A stretch of DNA of 55,167 nt from Synechocystis salina LEGE 00031 (GCF_015207985.1 NZ_JADEVV010000025.1:1-55167); one strand, 5' to 3'. Counted from the first letter of the stretch, positions 18,674 to 27,283 are shown. Made by a program: numbers and translations. The notes: a model not told the origin generated them from the sequence alone.

Positions 18674-19569
18674 TGGTCTCCCAACCTACTGCAACCATTA
18701 CCCTGGCCGTTGTGGGCGATATCCATGACCAATGGGAATTGGCAGACCACCAAGCCCTCCAGTCCATCGCTGTAGATTTAGTGCTATTTGTGGGGGATTT
18801 TGGTAACGAATCATTGCCGGTGGTCAGCTTAATTGCCTCCTTACCCATACCCAAGGCCACGGTATTTGGTAACCACGATGCTTGGTTCACCGCCTCCGAT
18901 TGGGGCCGCAAAAAGTGCCCCTACGATCGCCAAAAGGAAGACCGGGTGAAAGCTCAGCAGGAACTACTGGGGTTGGCAGATGTTAGCTATGGCCGCCGGG
19001 ATTTTCAGCAATTTGGCCTCTCGGTGGTGGGGGGCAGGCCCTTTACCTGGGGGGGCAATGAATGGAAAAACAAACAGTTTTTGCGGGAACGGTATGGCAT
19101 GGAAAGCTTTACCCAGTCCCAAACCCAGATTGCCGCAACGGCCCTGGCTAGCCCCCATGAAACGTTAATTTTTTTGGCCCATAATGGTCCCAGCGGCTTA
19201 GGAAATCAGGCAGAATCCATCTGTGGTCGGGATTGGAACCCCTTGGGGGGCGATTTTGGCGATCCCGATTTGGCTTGGGCGATCGCTTCTGTGCGGGAAC
19301 AGGGTAAACGGGTACCGTTGGTGACCTTCGGCCATATGCACCATCGCCTTAGACATCGTCAGGATCGTCTGCGGGAGAGGGTTTGTGTGGATCATCAAGG
19401 AACGGTATATCTCAATGCGGCCTGTGTGCCCCGCATCCAAACGGAAAAAGACGGTTTGCCCCCTGCCCGTAATTTTTCCCTGGTGACTTTGGTTAATGGT
19501 GCTGTGGAAAAAATCACCCTGGTTTGGTTACGGAGTAACGGAGAAATTATCAGCCAGGAAACCCTTTGA
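18673..19569 (+). CDS. Calcineurin-like metallophosphoesterase (TIGR04168-type)
   Basis: A 298-residue protein with the complete dimetal phosphoesterase motif set: D16-x-H18 (VVGDIHDQ), VGDFGNE, GNHDAW, LAHNGPSG and FGHMHHRLRH. It hydrolyses phosphomonoesters or diesters with Mn/Fe; the substrate is unknown. Its ATG overlaps the gyrA stop by one base (TAATG), implying translational coupling with gyrase. The architecture fits the cyanobacterial and plastid TIGR04168 group. It is convergent with the cbi operon; 19570-19707 between them has no clear terminator. Confidence 0.88.
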   Translation: MVSQPTATITLAVVGDIHDQWELADHQALQSIAVDLVLFVGDFGNESLPVVSLIASLPIPKATVFGNHDAWFTASDWGRKKCPYDRQKEDRVKAQQELLGLADVSYGRRDFQQFGLSVVGGRPFTWGGNEWKNKQFLRERYGMESFTQSQTQIAATALASPHETLIFLAHNGPSGLGNQAESICGRDWNPLGGDFGDPDLAWAIASVREQGKRVPLVTFGHMHHRLRHRQDRLRERVCVDHQGTVYLNAACVPRIQTEKDGLPPARNFSLVTLVNGAVEKITLVWLRSNGEIISQETL

Positions 19570-19707
19570 ATTAGTGCCCATTAACTCGCCCAGGCTTAGT
19601 TTTTCTGGTTGTGCAGGAATTCTAGGGAGCAAGAATGGTTCAAAACTACGTCCCCCCATGTTATTTTCGCCGCCAGTGTGATCTACCCTGGTTTTACCTA
19701 TTTTTCA

Positions 19708-20487
19708 TCAACGGAGGGAATAGGGTTTTTCTAAACCATGACTTACCATCAGGGTTTGATTACCCATAATTTCCTCTGCCCCACCATCGGCCACGATCTG
19801 CCCCTGATCAATGACTATCACCCGGTCACAGACTTCCAAGACAAACTCCAGATCATGGGAGGAAATGAGCAACGTTTCCTGGAACTGTCCCAAAAAGTTA
19901 ATCAATTGACGGCGGGCCCTAATATCCAAGCTGGCCGTGGGTTCGTCGCAGAAGAAAATTTTCGGGGCCATGGCCAACAAACCGGCGATCGCCACCATTT
20001 GCTTTTCCCCTCCCGACAGGTGATGGGGCAAGCGTTCTAGCAAAGCAGTAACTCCTGTTAACTGGGCCGCCTGGGTCACCCGTTGGGCCACTGTTTCCGC
20101 GGACAGACCCATATTTTGCGGACCAAAGGCAATATCATCCCACACAGAAGTGGCAAATAATTGGTCGGTGGGATTTTGAAACAATAACCCCACTTCCGGT
20201 AAAAATTTCCCCGGTTGTAGGGGACTGCCCCATAGCTCAATGGTGCCGGCGCTGGGTTTGAGCAGTCCACAGAGTAGTAAAAATAAGGTGGTCTTGCCGC
20301 AACCGTTATGGCCAATGATCCCCAACCGCTCCCCCGGGGCAACCTGCAACGATAGACTGTCCAACACTGGTGCCTGGCCACCATAGGCAAAGCATAGTTC
20401 CCGCACTGTGATTGCTTTGGGTTCTGGGGATAGAATCGTTTCCTCCTCTCTACCCTGGTCCAGACCCCGTACATTGGTTAAAGTCAC
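19708..20487 (-). CDS. cbiO: Energy-coupling-factor ATPase, cobalt/nickel importer
   Basis: A 259-residue ABC ATPase powering CbiMQO-type Co/Ni import. Motifs: Walker A GHNGCGKTT, Q-loop LLFQNPTDQLF, signature LSGGEKQ, Walker B FFCDEPTASLD and the switch His in SSHDLEFV. The GTG at 20487 is chosen because a strong GGAGGTGAG site lies just upstream and GTGA overlaps the cbiQ stop, typical of coupled translation. It is the last gene of the operon and corresponds to Sll0385. Metal choice (Ni versus Co) is not determined by this subunit. Confidence 0.92.
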   Translation of the reverse strand: MTLTNVRGLDQGREEETILSPEPKAITVRELCFAYGGQAPVLDSLSLQVAPGERLGIIGHNGCGKTTLFLLLCGLLKPSAGTIELWGSPLQPGKFLPEVGLLFQNPTDQLFATSVWDDIAFGPQNMGLSAETVAQRVTQAAQLTGVTALLERLPHHLSGGEKQMVAIAGLLAMAPKIFFCDEPTASLDIRARRQLINFLGQFQETLLISSHDLEFVLEVCDRVIVIDQGQIVADGGAEEIMGNQTLMVSHGLEKPYSLR

Positions 20488-21257
20488 AGGCTCACCTCCG
20501 CCACCACAAAACCGACGGCGATCGCCAATACAGTCACCGTTAAACCCCAACCCCTTGAGCATTGCTCTGTTGTGGTGACTGTGCCCCCCAGGGAAGTTGT
20601 TTGGCCGTAACCCCGTAGGATCATGGCTTGGTAAACCCGTTGAGACTGTTCATAGCTACGGAGCAAAAGATTCCCCAACAACATCGCCCAGTGGGCTATT
20701 GATCGCCGTTTTGCCGGCCGTTGTCCCAATCCTCGTAATTGCATTGCTTGCTTCATGGTGCCGAGAGTATGGGCAATGTCGTATAGGTAACGGTAGGCCA
20801 ACAGGGCCATATCCGCCATCAAAGGAGGTAAACCCAAACGACGTAAACATCTGACCATAGTTAGAAAAGGGGTGGTGCCAAAGATAATAAAACCCAGGGT
20901 AAGAATGGAGAAAAATCGCCCGGCAATGAGCACCATGGCCGTTAACCCCTCCCCACGAACACTGATCCATCCCCACTGCCCCAGCACCGTTTCCCCACTG
21001 GTAAAAGGCAGTAGAATAACCACCGCCAAAATGAATAACCCAGGATAACTGCAGCGTTGGCGCAGAAAACTTAGGGGTAAAGCGGATAATCGATAGAGCA
21101 ACGCAGTCACAGTCACCATGGGAATAACTAACCAAACCCGTTGCACCATGGCCAAGGCAAACATTAACGCCATGAGGCTGACTAGTTTTTGCCGGGGTTC
21201 CCAACGATGCATTGGCGATCGCCCAGGTACATAGGTTTCTAAACCAATCAAGCCCAC
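20484..21257 (-). CDS. cbiQ: Energy-coupling-factor transmembrane protein, cobalt/nickel importer
   Basis: A 257-residue T-component linking the ATPase to the substrate-binding CbiM. It has about five or six membrane segments and the cytoplasmic coupling helices with AxRxxG-type motifs (AMQLRGLG and AMILRGYG), which contact the CbiO dimer. The start is GTG at 21257, preceded by GGAGGG. The gap from the cbiM stop is 3 bases and the gene overlaps cbiO by 4 bases. It corresponds to Sll0384. Confidence 0.9.
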   Translation of the reverse strand: MGLIGLETYVPGRSPMHRWEPRQKLVSLMALMFALAMVQRVWLVIPMVTVTALLYRLSALPLSFLRQRCSYPGLFILAVVILLPFTSGETVLGQWGWISVRGEGLTAMVLIAGRFFSILTLGFIIFGTTPFLTMVRCLRRLGLPPLMADMALLAYRYLYDIAHTLGTMKQAMQLRGLGQRPAKRRSIAHWAMLLGNLLLRSYEQSQRVYQAMILRGYGQTTSLGGTVTTTEQCSRGWGLTVTVLAIAVGFVVAEVSL

Positions 21258-21260
21258 GGC

Positions 21261-21905
21261 CTAACCCTCCAATAATTCCGGTTTGACCCGTTGCAAAAAT
21301 AAAACCACCATGACAGTGAATATACCTTCCAGCAGTATTAGGGGTAAATGTCCGAGGGCCACCACCAGAATGGCCCGGTGTTCAGCGGCGGCATCTAAGC
21401 CAGTCGGTAAACTGGTCAAAGTCAGGCTAATGAAAATTAGCACAGTTAAGGCTAAACCCCCACTGCCCCCCAAAAAAGCACAAATACCAGTGGGCCAGGG
21501 CTCCGGTAGAAATTTTTCCAGGCCATAGCGCAGTTGAAAAATATGATAGGCCGCCAACGCCGGTAACCCCATTAACACCCCATTAATACCCAAAGTGGTC
21601 AGTCCCCCGTGGCCTACCATCAACGCCTGGAAAAAGAGACCAATCAAAATAGCGGGCAGGGCAAAATAACCCAGTATTACCCCCAACAAACCATTGAGTA
21701 CGAGATGGACACTGACTGGGGGCAGGGGAATATAAAGGGAGGACGCAACAAAAAAAGCTGCCGTCAGTAACGAAGCTTTGGGGATGTTTTCTAAGGTATT
21801 CCCTTGATGGTTAATTTGCCTTAAACAATACCAGGTGGCCAGCCCCGTTACCGCATAACCCCCTGCCACTATCTGGGGAGGCAATAGACCATCGGGAATG
21901 TGCAT
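21261..21905 (-). CDS. cbiM: Cobalt/nickel-specific substrate-binding membrane component
   Basis: A 214-residue S-component with about six or seven membrane helices. It starts Met-His-Ile-Pro-Asp-Gly; the free N-terminus and His2 are metal ligands in the CbiM/NikM family, so this start must be exact. Its ATG immediately follows the stop of the upstream gene (no gap). It provides specificity in the five-gene operon and corresponds to Sll0383. Co versus Ni cannot be decided, although the CbiL/NikL-like partner is common in nickel systems. Confidence 0.92.
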   Translation of the reverse strand: MHIPDGLLPPQIVAGGYAVTGLATWYCLRQINHQGNTLENIPKASLLTAAFFVASSLYIPLPPVSVHLVLNGLLGVILGYFALPAILIGLFFQALMVGHGGLTTLGINGVLMGLPALAAYHIFQLRYGLEKFLPEPWPTGICAFLGGSGGLALTVLIFISLTLTSLPTGLDAAAEHRAILVVALGHLPLILLEGIFTVMVVLFLQRVKPELLEG

Positions 21906-22439
21906 CTAGGTTCTACCTTTGCTGTGGCTTTGACTTTTACTGCTAAAAAATAGGGCTGTGCCCACAAATCCCCAAATGACTGCTCCGATGGTAATGCCCC
22001 GTTGCATGGGGGATAGGGCGGCGGCGTTGGGAACGGAGGCTACGGTGATCTCCGGGGTCATTTGGTCGGAGTTGGATTGCTCGGAACCTGAATCCATTGT
22101 GCCACCATTGGCTGTTTTCGCCTGCCAAGGTATGGTGACCATAGCCCCATGGCCCCCTTGCCGCACAGCCACTTCCCAGTTACCAGGGCGATCGCCTGGA
22201 GGGGTGAAGGTAAATTTACCCTGTTCGTCGGTGACCCCCGTTAACCAAGGTTGGGAGGAACTGTCTGGAGCATAGACCAACACCTGGGCTTCCGTCATGG
22301 GTTCTCCGGAGTCGTATTGGGCTGCCACGGCGATCGCCGCCACGGAATGATGTTCTACTTTAACTCCGTGGGCGAGGACAGGGGCCGTGTGGCTAAGTAT
22401 GCCTCCCGCTAAAAAAAACAAGATTAAACTAGATTTCAT
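21906..22439 (-). CDS. CbiL/NikL-like accessory protein of the metal importer
   Basis: A 177-residue periplasm-facing protein: signal peptide 1-23 (cleavage likely after PVLA), a beta-sandwich domain at about 30-105 (GKFTFTPPGDRPGNWEV resembles carboxypeptidase-regulatory-like folds), a Ser/Gln-rich linker, and one C-terminal membrane helix at about 148-168. If cleaved as predicted, the mature chain begins His-Gly-Val-Lys-Val-Glu-His-His, so an N-terminal His and two further His could bind metal. Its position next to cbiM fits the NikL/CbiL role as an extra subunit of ECF Ni/Co transporters. It corresponds to Sll0382. Confidence 0.75.
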   Translation of the reverse strand: MKSSLILFFLAGGILSHTAPVLAHGVKVEHHSVAAIAVAAQYDSGEPMTEAQVLVYAPDSSSQPWLTGVTDEQGKFTFTPPGDRPGNWEVAVRQGGHGAMVTIPWQAKTANGGTMDSGSEQSNSDQMTPEITVASVPNAAALSPMQRGITIGAVIWGFVGTALFFSSKSQSHSKGRT

Positions 22440-22444
22440 CGGAT

Positions 22445-23311
22445 TTACTGGTTGACGGAAGTGGTGGTGTTAAATTCTCGGGTTTGTCGGCAATGGCCTT
22501 CCCCCACATGGCCAAGGTTGGCCAAAACTTGCAAAAAGGTTTGATAATCTGCCTCACCTAATTGGGCTTGCAAATCCTCGCTGTTGATTTCAATGCCCTT
22601 TTCCTGGGCCAGGGCCGCTAGGGGGGCAAAACCGAAAGCACTAAGGTTAATGTCGCTGTCGGCGGATTCTTTCCCTTCCCCAAATAAATGATCTAAGTGA
22701 AAGGTTGCTTCCAAATCGGCCTTACCCCCGGCAGTTAAAATGCCTTTGCGTTCATCTCCGACAAAATCACCACAAATAAAGCCCAATTGCTCCTTCACCC
22801 CTAATTTGAACGGAATTGTCCGACCATCTTTAGTTGCCGTTCCCTCCAGTAAAATTGAGTAACCTTGGGCTGGACCTGCTGCGGCCAGGGGCATTTGCCA
22901 AGATAAAGCGTTAAATTTTCCCGCCGGAGCCGGGGTTTCCCCCACTAAAACAGTTTCAGCGTCTTTTCCTGCCGCTGCTAAATCCACTACGGTGGACCCT
23001 GGTATGGCGATCGTCACGGCCGTATCTGGCAATGGAGCATCAGTGCTGGCATCAAAGGTCGGTTCGATCTGGTAAGCATTAATTTCCGCCAGGGAAACAT
23101 AAACGTGACTAAAGTCCAGAGACCAGCCATCCTTAGTGGTCAGACCTTCCCGGGCCCGTTGTTCTCCGTTGGCCCGCACTGTTAAAGTGCCCTGGTTCAC
23201 TGGGGGAGAGGCTTTCAGTTCTGGGGAGGAAAGGGTTTCACCACCACAGCCAGATAGCAATACCAATAGCAGTGATGCCAAAGACCACCCCCTTGTAAAT
23301 GGCGATCGCAT
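22445..23311 (-). CDS. Lipoprotein heading the cobalt/nickel importer operon
   Basis: A 288-residue predicted lipoprotein with lipobox LLSGC (Cys22). The ATG at 23311 is chosen because an AGGGA site lies upstream and the signal peptide starts here; an upstream ATG at 23365 lacks a ribosome-binding site. The mature part is mostly beta-rich with an acidic character and a short His motif (FHLDHLFGEG near residue 228). I do not recognise the family with certainty. Only 5 bases separate it from the CbiL-like gene, so it is part of the operon; a metal-capturing role outside the membrane is an inference. It corresponds to Sll0381. Confidence 0.7.
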   Translation of the reverse strand: MRSPFTRGWSLASLLLVLLSGCGGETLSSPELKASPPVNQGTLTVRANGEQRAREGLTTKDGWSLDFSHVYVSLAEINAYQIEPTFDASTDAPLPDTAVTIAIPGSTVVDLAAAGKDAETVLVGETPAPAGKFNALSWQMPLAAAGPAQGYSILLEGTATKDGRTIPFKLGVKEQLGFICGDFVGDERKGILTAGGKADLEATFHLDHLFGEGKESADSDINLSAFGFAPLAALAQEKGIEINSEDLQAQLGEADYQTFLQVLANLGHVGEGHCRQTREFNTTTSVNQ

Positions 23312-23419
23312 AGTTTTCCCTGGGAGGCACAAACAACGCTTCTGATGTGTTCTTCCCATAGTCAAAGGTGGAAAAATTTACCTGACACTGGAGAGATTGG
23401 AAGCACAATTCCTACTTAA

Positions 23420-23460
23420 CCTTGCCTGCTCAAAAAGTACAATACCCTCTGGGGGCAAGG
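23420..23460 (-). promoter_or_regulatory. Leader hairpin upstream of the metal-importer operon
   Basis: CCTTGCC (23420-23426) pairs perfectly with GGCAAGG (23454-23460) around a 27-base loop, about 110-150 bases before the operon start. I saw no cobalamin-riboswitch B12 box. It might be a metal-responsive leader or an operator region; the rest of 23312-23700 shows no recognisable boxes. Confidence 0.3.
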
Positions 23461-23703
23461 GGCATCCAGTTTCCCCCTTGTTTCTTGACAGTAGGGCAGG
23501 GCATAGGTAAGCCCAAAATTTGGTTTAATAGCGGCACTAATGGGGAAGCTCCCAGCTCCCTATTGTCCCTGGCCCTAACCGGGAAGCATGGATCATAAAC
23601 TCTATCTCTGGGGACAAATTTTGTGGACGGGGAGGAAACTACTTTTTTTCCAGGTTGGTTACCCTTTTGTTCGGACTTAATTCATACATTTTTGTTAACT
23701 TCA

Positions 23704-23752
23704 GTAACAATAGATACCGTTATGGAAATCTCCTAGGGTTTTATGTTATGTT
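23704..23752 (+). promoter_or_regulatory. NtcA-type promoter of the small gene at 23804
   Basis: GTA-ACAATAGA-TAC at 23704-23717 is a perfect match to the NtcA consensus GTA-N8-TAC. A TAN3T -10 element (TATGTT) starts at 23742 and a second overlapping copy at 23747, leaving 24-29 bases between site and -10. Class II NtcA promoters usually show 22-23, so activation is possible; a different start site would make NtcA a repressor. Either way nitrogen control is likely. Confidence 0.6.
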
Positions 23753-23803
23753 GAGTGTAAATCTAAATGTAAGTTTTTCACTGCCTTTCGGAGGGTAGAA
23801 GTA

Positions 23804-23959
23804 ATGAATAATCGTAAACGTGTTTTGACTCAAACGGCGATCGCCCACAAAGAAACCCTGCGTCAAAACCTCCAGCACCGACTAGAGCGGGCTCGGGCCG
23901 CCGGCAATCAGTCCCTTGTCAGTCAACTGGAAGCAGAAGCCGCTTACCTCCATCTGTAG
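23804..23959 (+). CDS. pirA: 51-residue protein, probable PirA (PII-interacting regulator of arginine synthesis)
   Basis: The reading frame starts at ATG 23804 behind a GGAGGG ribosome-binding site and ends at TAG 23957-23959, giving 51 residues. The N-terminus is basic (MNNRKRVLTQ), the middle is an Arg-rich amphipathic helix (RLERARAAG), and the end is acidic-hydrophobic (LEAEAAYLHL); there are no Cys. PirA (Ssr0692 of Synechocystis 6803) is a 51-residue protein that binds ADP-loaded PII and tunes flux into arginine synthesis. Length, nitrogen-type promoter and neighbourhood fit, but the assignment rests on memory, not on a search. glnB lies 16 kb away. Confidence 0.6.
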   Translation: MNNRKRVLTQTAIAHKETLRQNLQHRLERARAAGNQSLVSQLEAEAAYLHL

Positions 23960-24320
23960 GTTGGATTGGTGGGGTTTTGAGTGCCCCAAAGACGCCAAGA
24001 ACATAGTTGACTAATGGTTGACAAAGTTTGCAAGAAATTTCTAGAGTTGATGGCGATTTATCCCCGGGATAGGTCGCCTTTTTGCTGGGATTTGCACCAT
24101 TAACAGCCTGTAAACAGAAATATTGTTTGAATCTTAACTGCCCCATGCTTGTCCGGAAATTTCCAGCATTAAACTTAAAGTGAGTTCGAGTCACTACTGG
24201 AAGTTTCTAATCAAAGAAAACCTGCCAAAAGTTTTCCTCCCTGGGGGGTTTCTGTTGAGATTTCCTTGACCCAGGTCAGCTCAAACCGAAATGGGCACTC
24301 CTTGTCCTTGGCATAAATAA
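23960..24320. other. Intergenic region, nothing recognised
   Basis: Between the 51-residue gene and a small minus-strand gene. A minus-strand frame of 91 codons here runs into the antisense of the preceding gene and has an unlikely composition, so I do not call it. No repeats or terminators stand out. Confidence 0.35.
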
Positions 24321-24599
24321 TCACTCGAACTTTTCGGGGCAGACCTTCTGGGAAAAATCGTCCCAACGTTTCAGCAACTCGGCTTCGGTGTTTTTTTCAC
24401 TAGTATCCAAGAGTTGCAGGGGAAAAAGATGAAATTGCCGATGGCGATTAAAAGCATCCATTGCCGCTTGACTTGCCTGTATGCGAGCCACCTCCAGGGT
24501 AGCTTGACTGCTGCAAATAGTTTCCGCATAGATATTTATGGCCAGTGTCTGATTGAAGTTGTCAGGAAATTCGAGGGGCTGGAAAAATGCAAGCAACAT
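24321..24599 (-). CDS. Hypothetical protein
   Basis: A 92-residue protein from ATG 24599; a TTG at 24644 would add 15 residues. GGGAGAG upstream of the ATG could serve as ribosome-binding site. The composition is protein-like: mixed helix with an Ala/Gln-rich middle (ARIQASQAAMDAFNRH) and an acidic C-terminus (KNTEAELLKRWDDF). No domain recognised and no signal peptide. It has no close same-strand neighbours. It may be a genuine small orphan or a decayed fragment. Confidence 0.45.
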   Translation of the reverse strand: MLLAFFQPLEFPDNFNQTLAINIYAETICSSQATLEVARIQASQAAMDAFNRHRQFHLFPLQLLDTSEKNTEAELLKRWDDFSQKVCPEKFE

Positions 24600-24744
24600 C
24601 ACACTAGGTTCTCTCCCAGGCAGAATAACTTTAGACAAGTCCAAGCTTAAACCAAAACTTTATGTTAATTATCTTAAAATATTAGATAAGAAAATTTGGG
24701 TAACAGATATAATTACCTAATGATTAAGCATTGAGGTCTAAATC

Positions 24745-25032
24745 ATGAAGGTATTACATTTGGTGCTGATGGCAACTTTCTCTGTGGTTTATGCAACCCT
24801 TGCTGTGGCAAGTCCCATTACCTACTATGGTCAGAAAGGGGAATATACCGTCGACTACGAAGCAGGAACCTATCGAGGCTGTGTTTATGGGACAGGCTGT
24901 ATTAAATTAGGTCCCAGCCGTAAAGCAGGCATTTCAACTTGGAAAAATGGAGATTATACCTACTCAATTAATGACAACACAGTGGAAGTTTATCTAAAAG
25001 GTAAATTAATTTTTAAAGATACATTTAATTAA
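24745..25032 (+). CDS. Small secreted protein of unknown function
   Basis: A 95-residue protein with a clear signal peptide (residues 1-22, cleavage likely after VAVA) and a mature domain of about 72 residues rich in Tyr, Gly and Lys. It contains two Cys (RGCVYGTGC) that could form a small disulfide loop and repeated short beta-strands (YTVDYEAGTY, YTYSINDNTVEVY). GAGGT precedes the ATG. No family recognised. It is convergent with the glycosyltransferase. Likely periplasmic or extracellular. Confidence 0.65.
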   Translation: MKVLHLVLMATFSVVYATLAVASPITYYGQKGEYTVDYEAGTYRGCVYGTGCIKLGPSRKAGISTWKNGDYTYSINDNTVEVYLKGKLIFKDTFN

Positions 25033-25165
25033 GATTAATTTCTCCACTCCCCTTCTTTCCAAACAGTTTAAGTGTTTTGAGAATGAGAACGTCAATTCAT
25101 TCTTTGGAATCAGAATTGGTAACCAAATTACCTAGTGGTTCGCCATGGGATTAGGTTTCGCTAAC

Positions 25166-26263
25166 CTAAAGATAATTTGCCAATGCGTCCGTAGTTAAAT
25201 GCCCGGTTTTTTCCCAAGAGAATGCCCCGGCCCTGGCTAAGCCCTGTTGCTGTAACTGCTGACGCAAACTGTCATCCTTCCACACCTGCTCCATGGCTTG
25301 GTAAATTTCCCCAACATTAAAAGGGTCAACCAGTAGGGCGGCATCCCCTGCCACTTCCGGTAGAGAGGAGACGGAGGAAGTAATTACCACCGTGCCACAG
25401 GCCATGGCTTCCAGCACCGGAAAACCAAATCCTTCCCAGAGAGAAGGAAATACCAGGGCGATCGCCTGGCGATAAAGTTGCCGCAGTTGGTCGTAGCTGA
25501 CGTAGTCCAAACAATGCACCAATGGACCAATGCCTAATTGCTCTGCCAAGGTCATTAATTTGGGGGTGTAACGGCGATCGGTGGGGCCTGCCAAAATTAA
25601 CTCAACATCTCGATTGTTGGTAGTTTGGATAAACCGGGCAAAGGCTTCGATCAGCCTGGCCACATTTTTATGGGGGTCGTGACGGCCCACAAAGAGAAAG
25701 TAGGGCTTTTCCCTAGAGGGTAAATTATCTTCCCCTAGCTGAAAATGCTCCCGGTCATATCCCAAGGCGATCGGGGTAATTTTACTGGCAGGAATTTGGA
25801 AATAATCCACCACATCATCGGCCGTGGCTTGGGAGTTGCAAAGAATATGTTCCGCTTGTCCCAACACCAAGGGCAGATAAAACTTGCAATAGCTGGTTAG
25901 GGGAGATTTCCAATGGGGAAACCGGAGGGGAATTAGGTCGTGTACCATCACCACTGTGCGGCAACCGGACCAAAGGGGAGCTTCGGGAATCGGAGAAAAA
26001 AGCAAGGAAGCCTTTAACTGTTGGCAAAGTTTTGGTAACTGAAACTGGGTCCAGACTAGACGGTTAAAATGGCCCCGACTGCCCTGGGCCGGGGTGAGAT
26101 TATTCGGCACGGTTTGGCAAGCAAAATTAGCCACCATGTGAGAGGTTAGTAAGGTTGGGTTGAGGGATTTAAGATGGGGAAAAACGTTGCTGGCATAGAC
26201 GCTCAACCCCGTCGGTTGGGCCAGCAAAAAGGAAAGATTAATTAGTAAGTGGGAATCGGCCAT
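25166..26263 (-). CDS. Glycosyltransferase family 4 (GT-B fold)
   Basis: A 365-residue glycosyltransferase that probably transfers a sugar from a nucleotide donor to an envelope polysaccharide. The C-terminal Rossmann domain carries FVGRHDPHKN, followed by the donor-binding region FPSLWEGFGFPVLEAMACGT with the EGFGFPVLE (E-x7-E) motif near residues 278-286. The N-terminal acceptor domain is less conserved. The gene begins 15 bases after lpxA on the same strand, so a role in lipid A or surface-glycan synthesis is plausible but not shown. It corresponds to Sll0380. Confidence 0.88.
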   Translation of the reverse strand: MADSHLLINLSFLLAQPTGLSVYASNVFPHLKSLNPTLLTSHMVANFACQTVPNNLTPAQGSRGHFNRLVWTQFQLPKLCQQLKASLLFSPIPEAPLWSGCRTVVMVHDLIPLRFPHWKSPLTSYCKFYLPLVLGQAEHILCNSQATADDVVDYFQIPASKITPIALGYDREHFQLGEDNLPSREKPYFLFVGRHDPHKNVARLIEAFARFIQTTNNRDVELILAGPTDRRYTPKLMTLAEQLGIGPLVHCLDYVSYDQLRQLYRQAIALVFPSLWEGFGFPVLEAMACGTVVITSSVSSLPEVAGDAALLVDPFNVGEIYQAMEQVWKDDSLRQQLQQQGLARAGAFSWEKTGHLTTDALANYL

Positions 26264-26278
26264 GGCAACAATGCTGAC

Positions 26279-27109
26279 CTACTTTTTGCCGGGAATGGGA
26301 CCCCGTCGTCCTTGGCCGTAGCTAGATTCCTGGAGAAACTTTTGGAAGTGTTGCACGTAGGGATGGGCTGCCGATCGCCCTAATTCTTCCAAAGCTTGTT
26401 GGTAGGGGGTCTCAGAACGATAAATCAAGCGAAAGGCCTGTTTGAGGGCACTCAGATCCTCCGCCGACATGCCAGACCGTTGCAAACCGATGAGATTCAA
26501 AGAACGTACCCGGGAAGGATTACCCTCCACAATGGTAAAAGGTGGCACATCCCGTTCAATGCGACTCATGCCCCCCACCATGGCCAACCGGCCAATATGG
26601 ACAAATTGGTGGACTCCCAAAACACCACTGATTCTCGCCTGGGACTCAATATGGATATGCCCCGCCAAAGCCACTGAGTTGGCAATGATTACTTCATTTT
26701 CAATGACGCAATTGTGGGCCACATGGGCATAGGCCATCAACAAATTGCGATCGCCAATGCGGGTCACTGCCCCCTCTTCCGTCGCCCGGTTAATGGTGAC
26801 GTATTCCCGAATTTGGTTATTGTTGCCAATTTTGACCCAGCTTTCTCCCCCCTTATACTTCAAATCCTGGGGTTCACAACCAATGACTGCACCGGGAAAA
26901 ATACGATTTCCTGTACCAATTTCCGTGGGGCCTTCCACCACCACATGGGGGCCGATCACAGTGTTAGCCCCGATGGTAACTTTTTCCCCGATGACACTAA
27001 AAGCCCCCACCTGGACTGTGGCATGTAACTGGGCTTGGGGATGGATAATGGCCGTTGGATGGATAGATGGGGACAAGGTCGCTTCTCCCAAGCGGTTATC
27101 AGTCAACAT
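26279..27109 (-). CDS. lpxA: UDP-N-acetylglucosamine acyltransferase
   Basis: First step of lipid A synthesis: transfers a 3-hydroxyacyl chain from ACP to UDP-GlcNAc. About 276 residues from ATG 27109, close to the usual 260-275; an upstream ATG at 27166 would add 19 unconserved residues. Hexapeptide repeats of the left-handed beta-helix run from about residue 12 to 190 (PTAIIHPQAQLH, IGANTVIGPHVVVEGP). The catalytic His lies in MAYAHVAHNCVI, and HIHIESQARISG follows. The C-terminal helical domain is present. It corresponds to Sll0379. The glycosyltransferase gene follows on the same strand. Confidence 0.93.
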   Translation of the reverse strand: MLTDNRLGEATLSPSIHPTAIIHPQAQLHATVQVGAFSVIGEKVTIGANTVIGPHVVVEGPTEIGTGNRIFPGAVIGCEPQDLKYKGGESWVKIGNNNQIREYVTINRATEEGAVTRIGDRNLLMAYAHVAHNCVIENEVIIANSVALAGHIHIESQARISGVLGVHQFVHIGRLAMVGGMSRIERDVPPFTIVEGNPSRVRSLNLIGLQRSGMSAEDLSALKQAFRLIYRSETPYQQALEELGRSAAHPYVQHFQKFLQESSYGQGRRGPIPGKK

Positions 27110-27283
27110 TAATCTCTCGGAATGGGGGATAATCGGAGCAGGGACAAGGGCAAATAACTTCCCCATAGATTAGCAGGCATTGTACCCCCTGGAGTGACCC
27201 CCAGGAGCTTGATCTTCTCTGCAACTCTGATTACAATCCAGTGGTTTGGTGATGGTGTCAATTTCGTCTTGGTGTTAACCCGT

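Noticed and set aside
23366-23700. Possible cobalamin riboswitch upstream of the metal-importer operon
   Set aside because: No B12 box or GCCACTG core was found on the minus strand.
23919-24194. Minus-strand frame of 91 codons
   Set aside because: It overlaps the probable pirA gene in antisense and lacks a start context.
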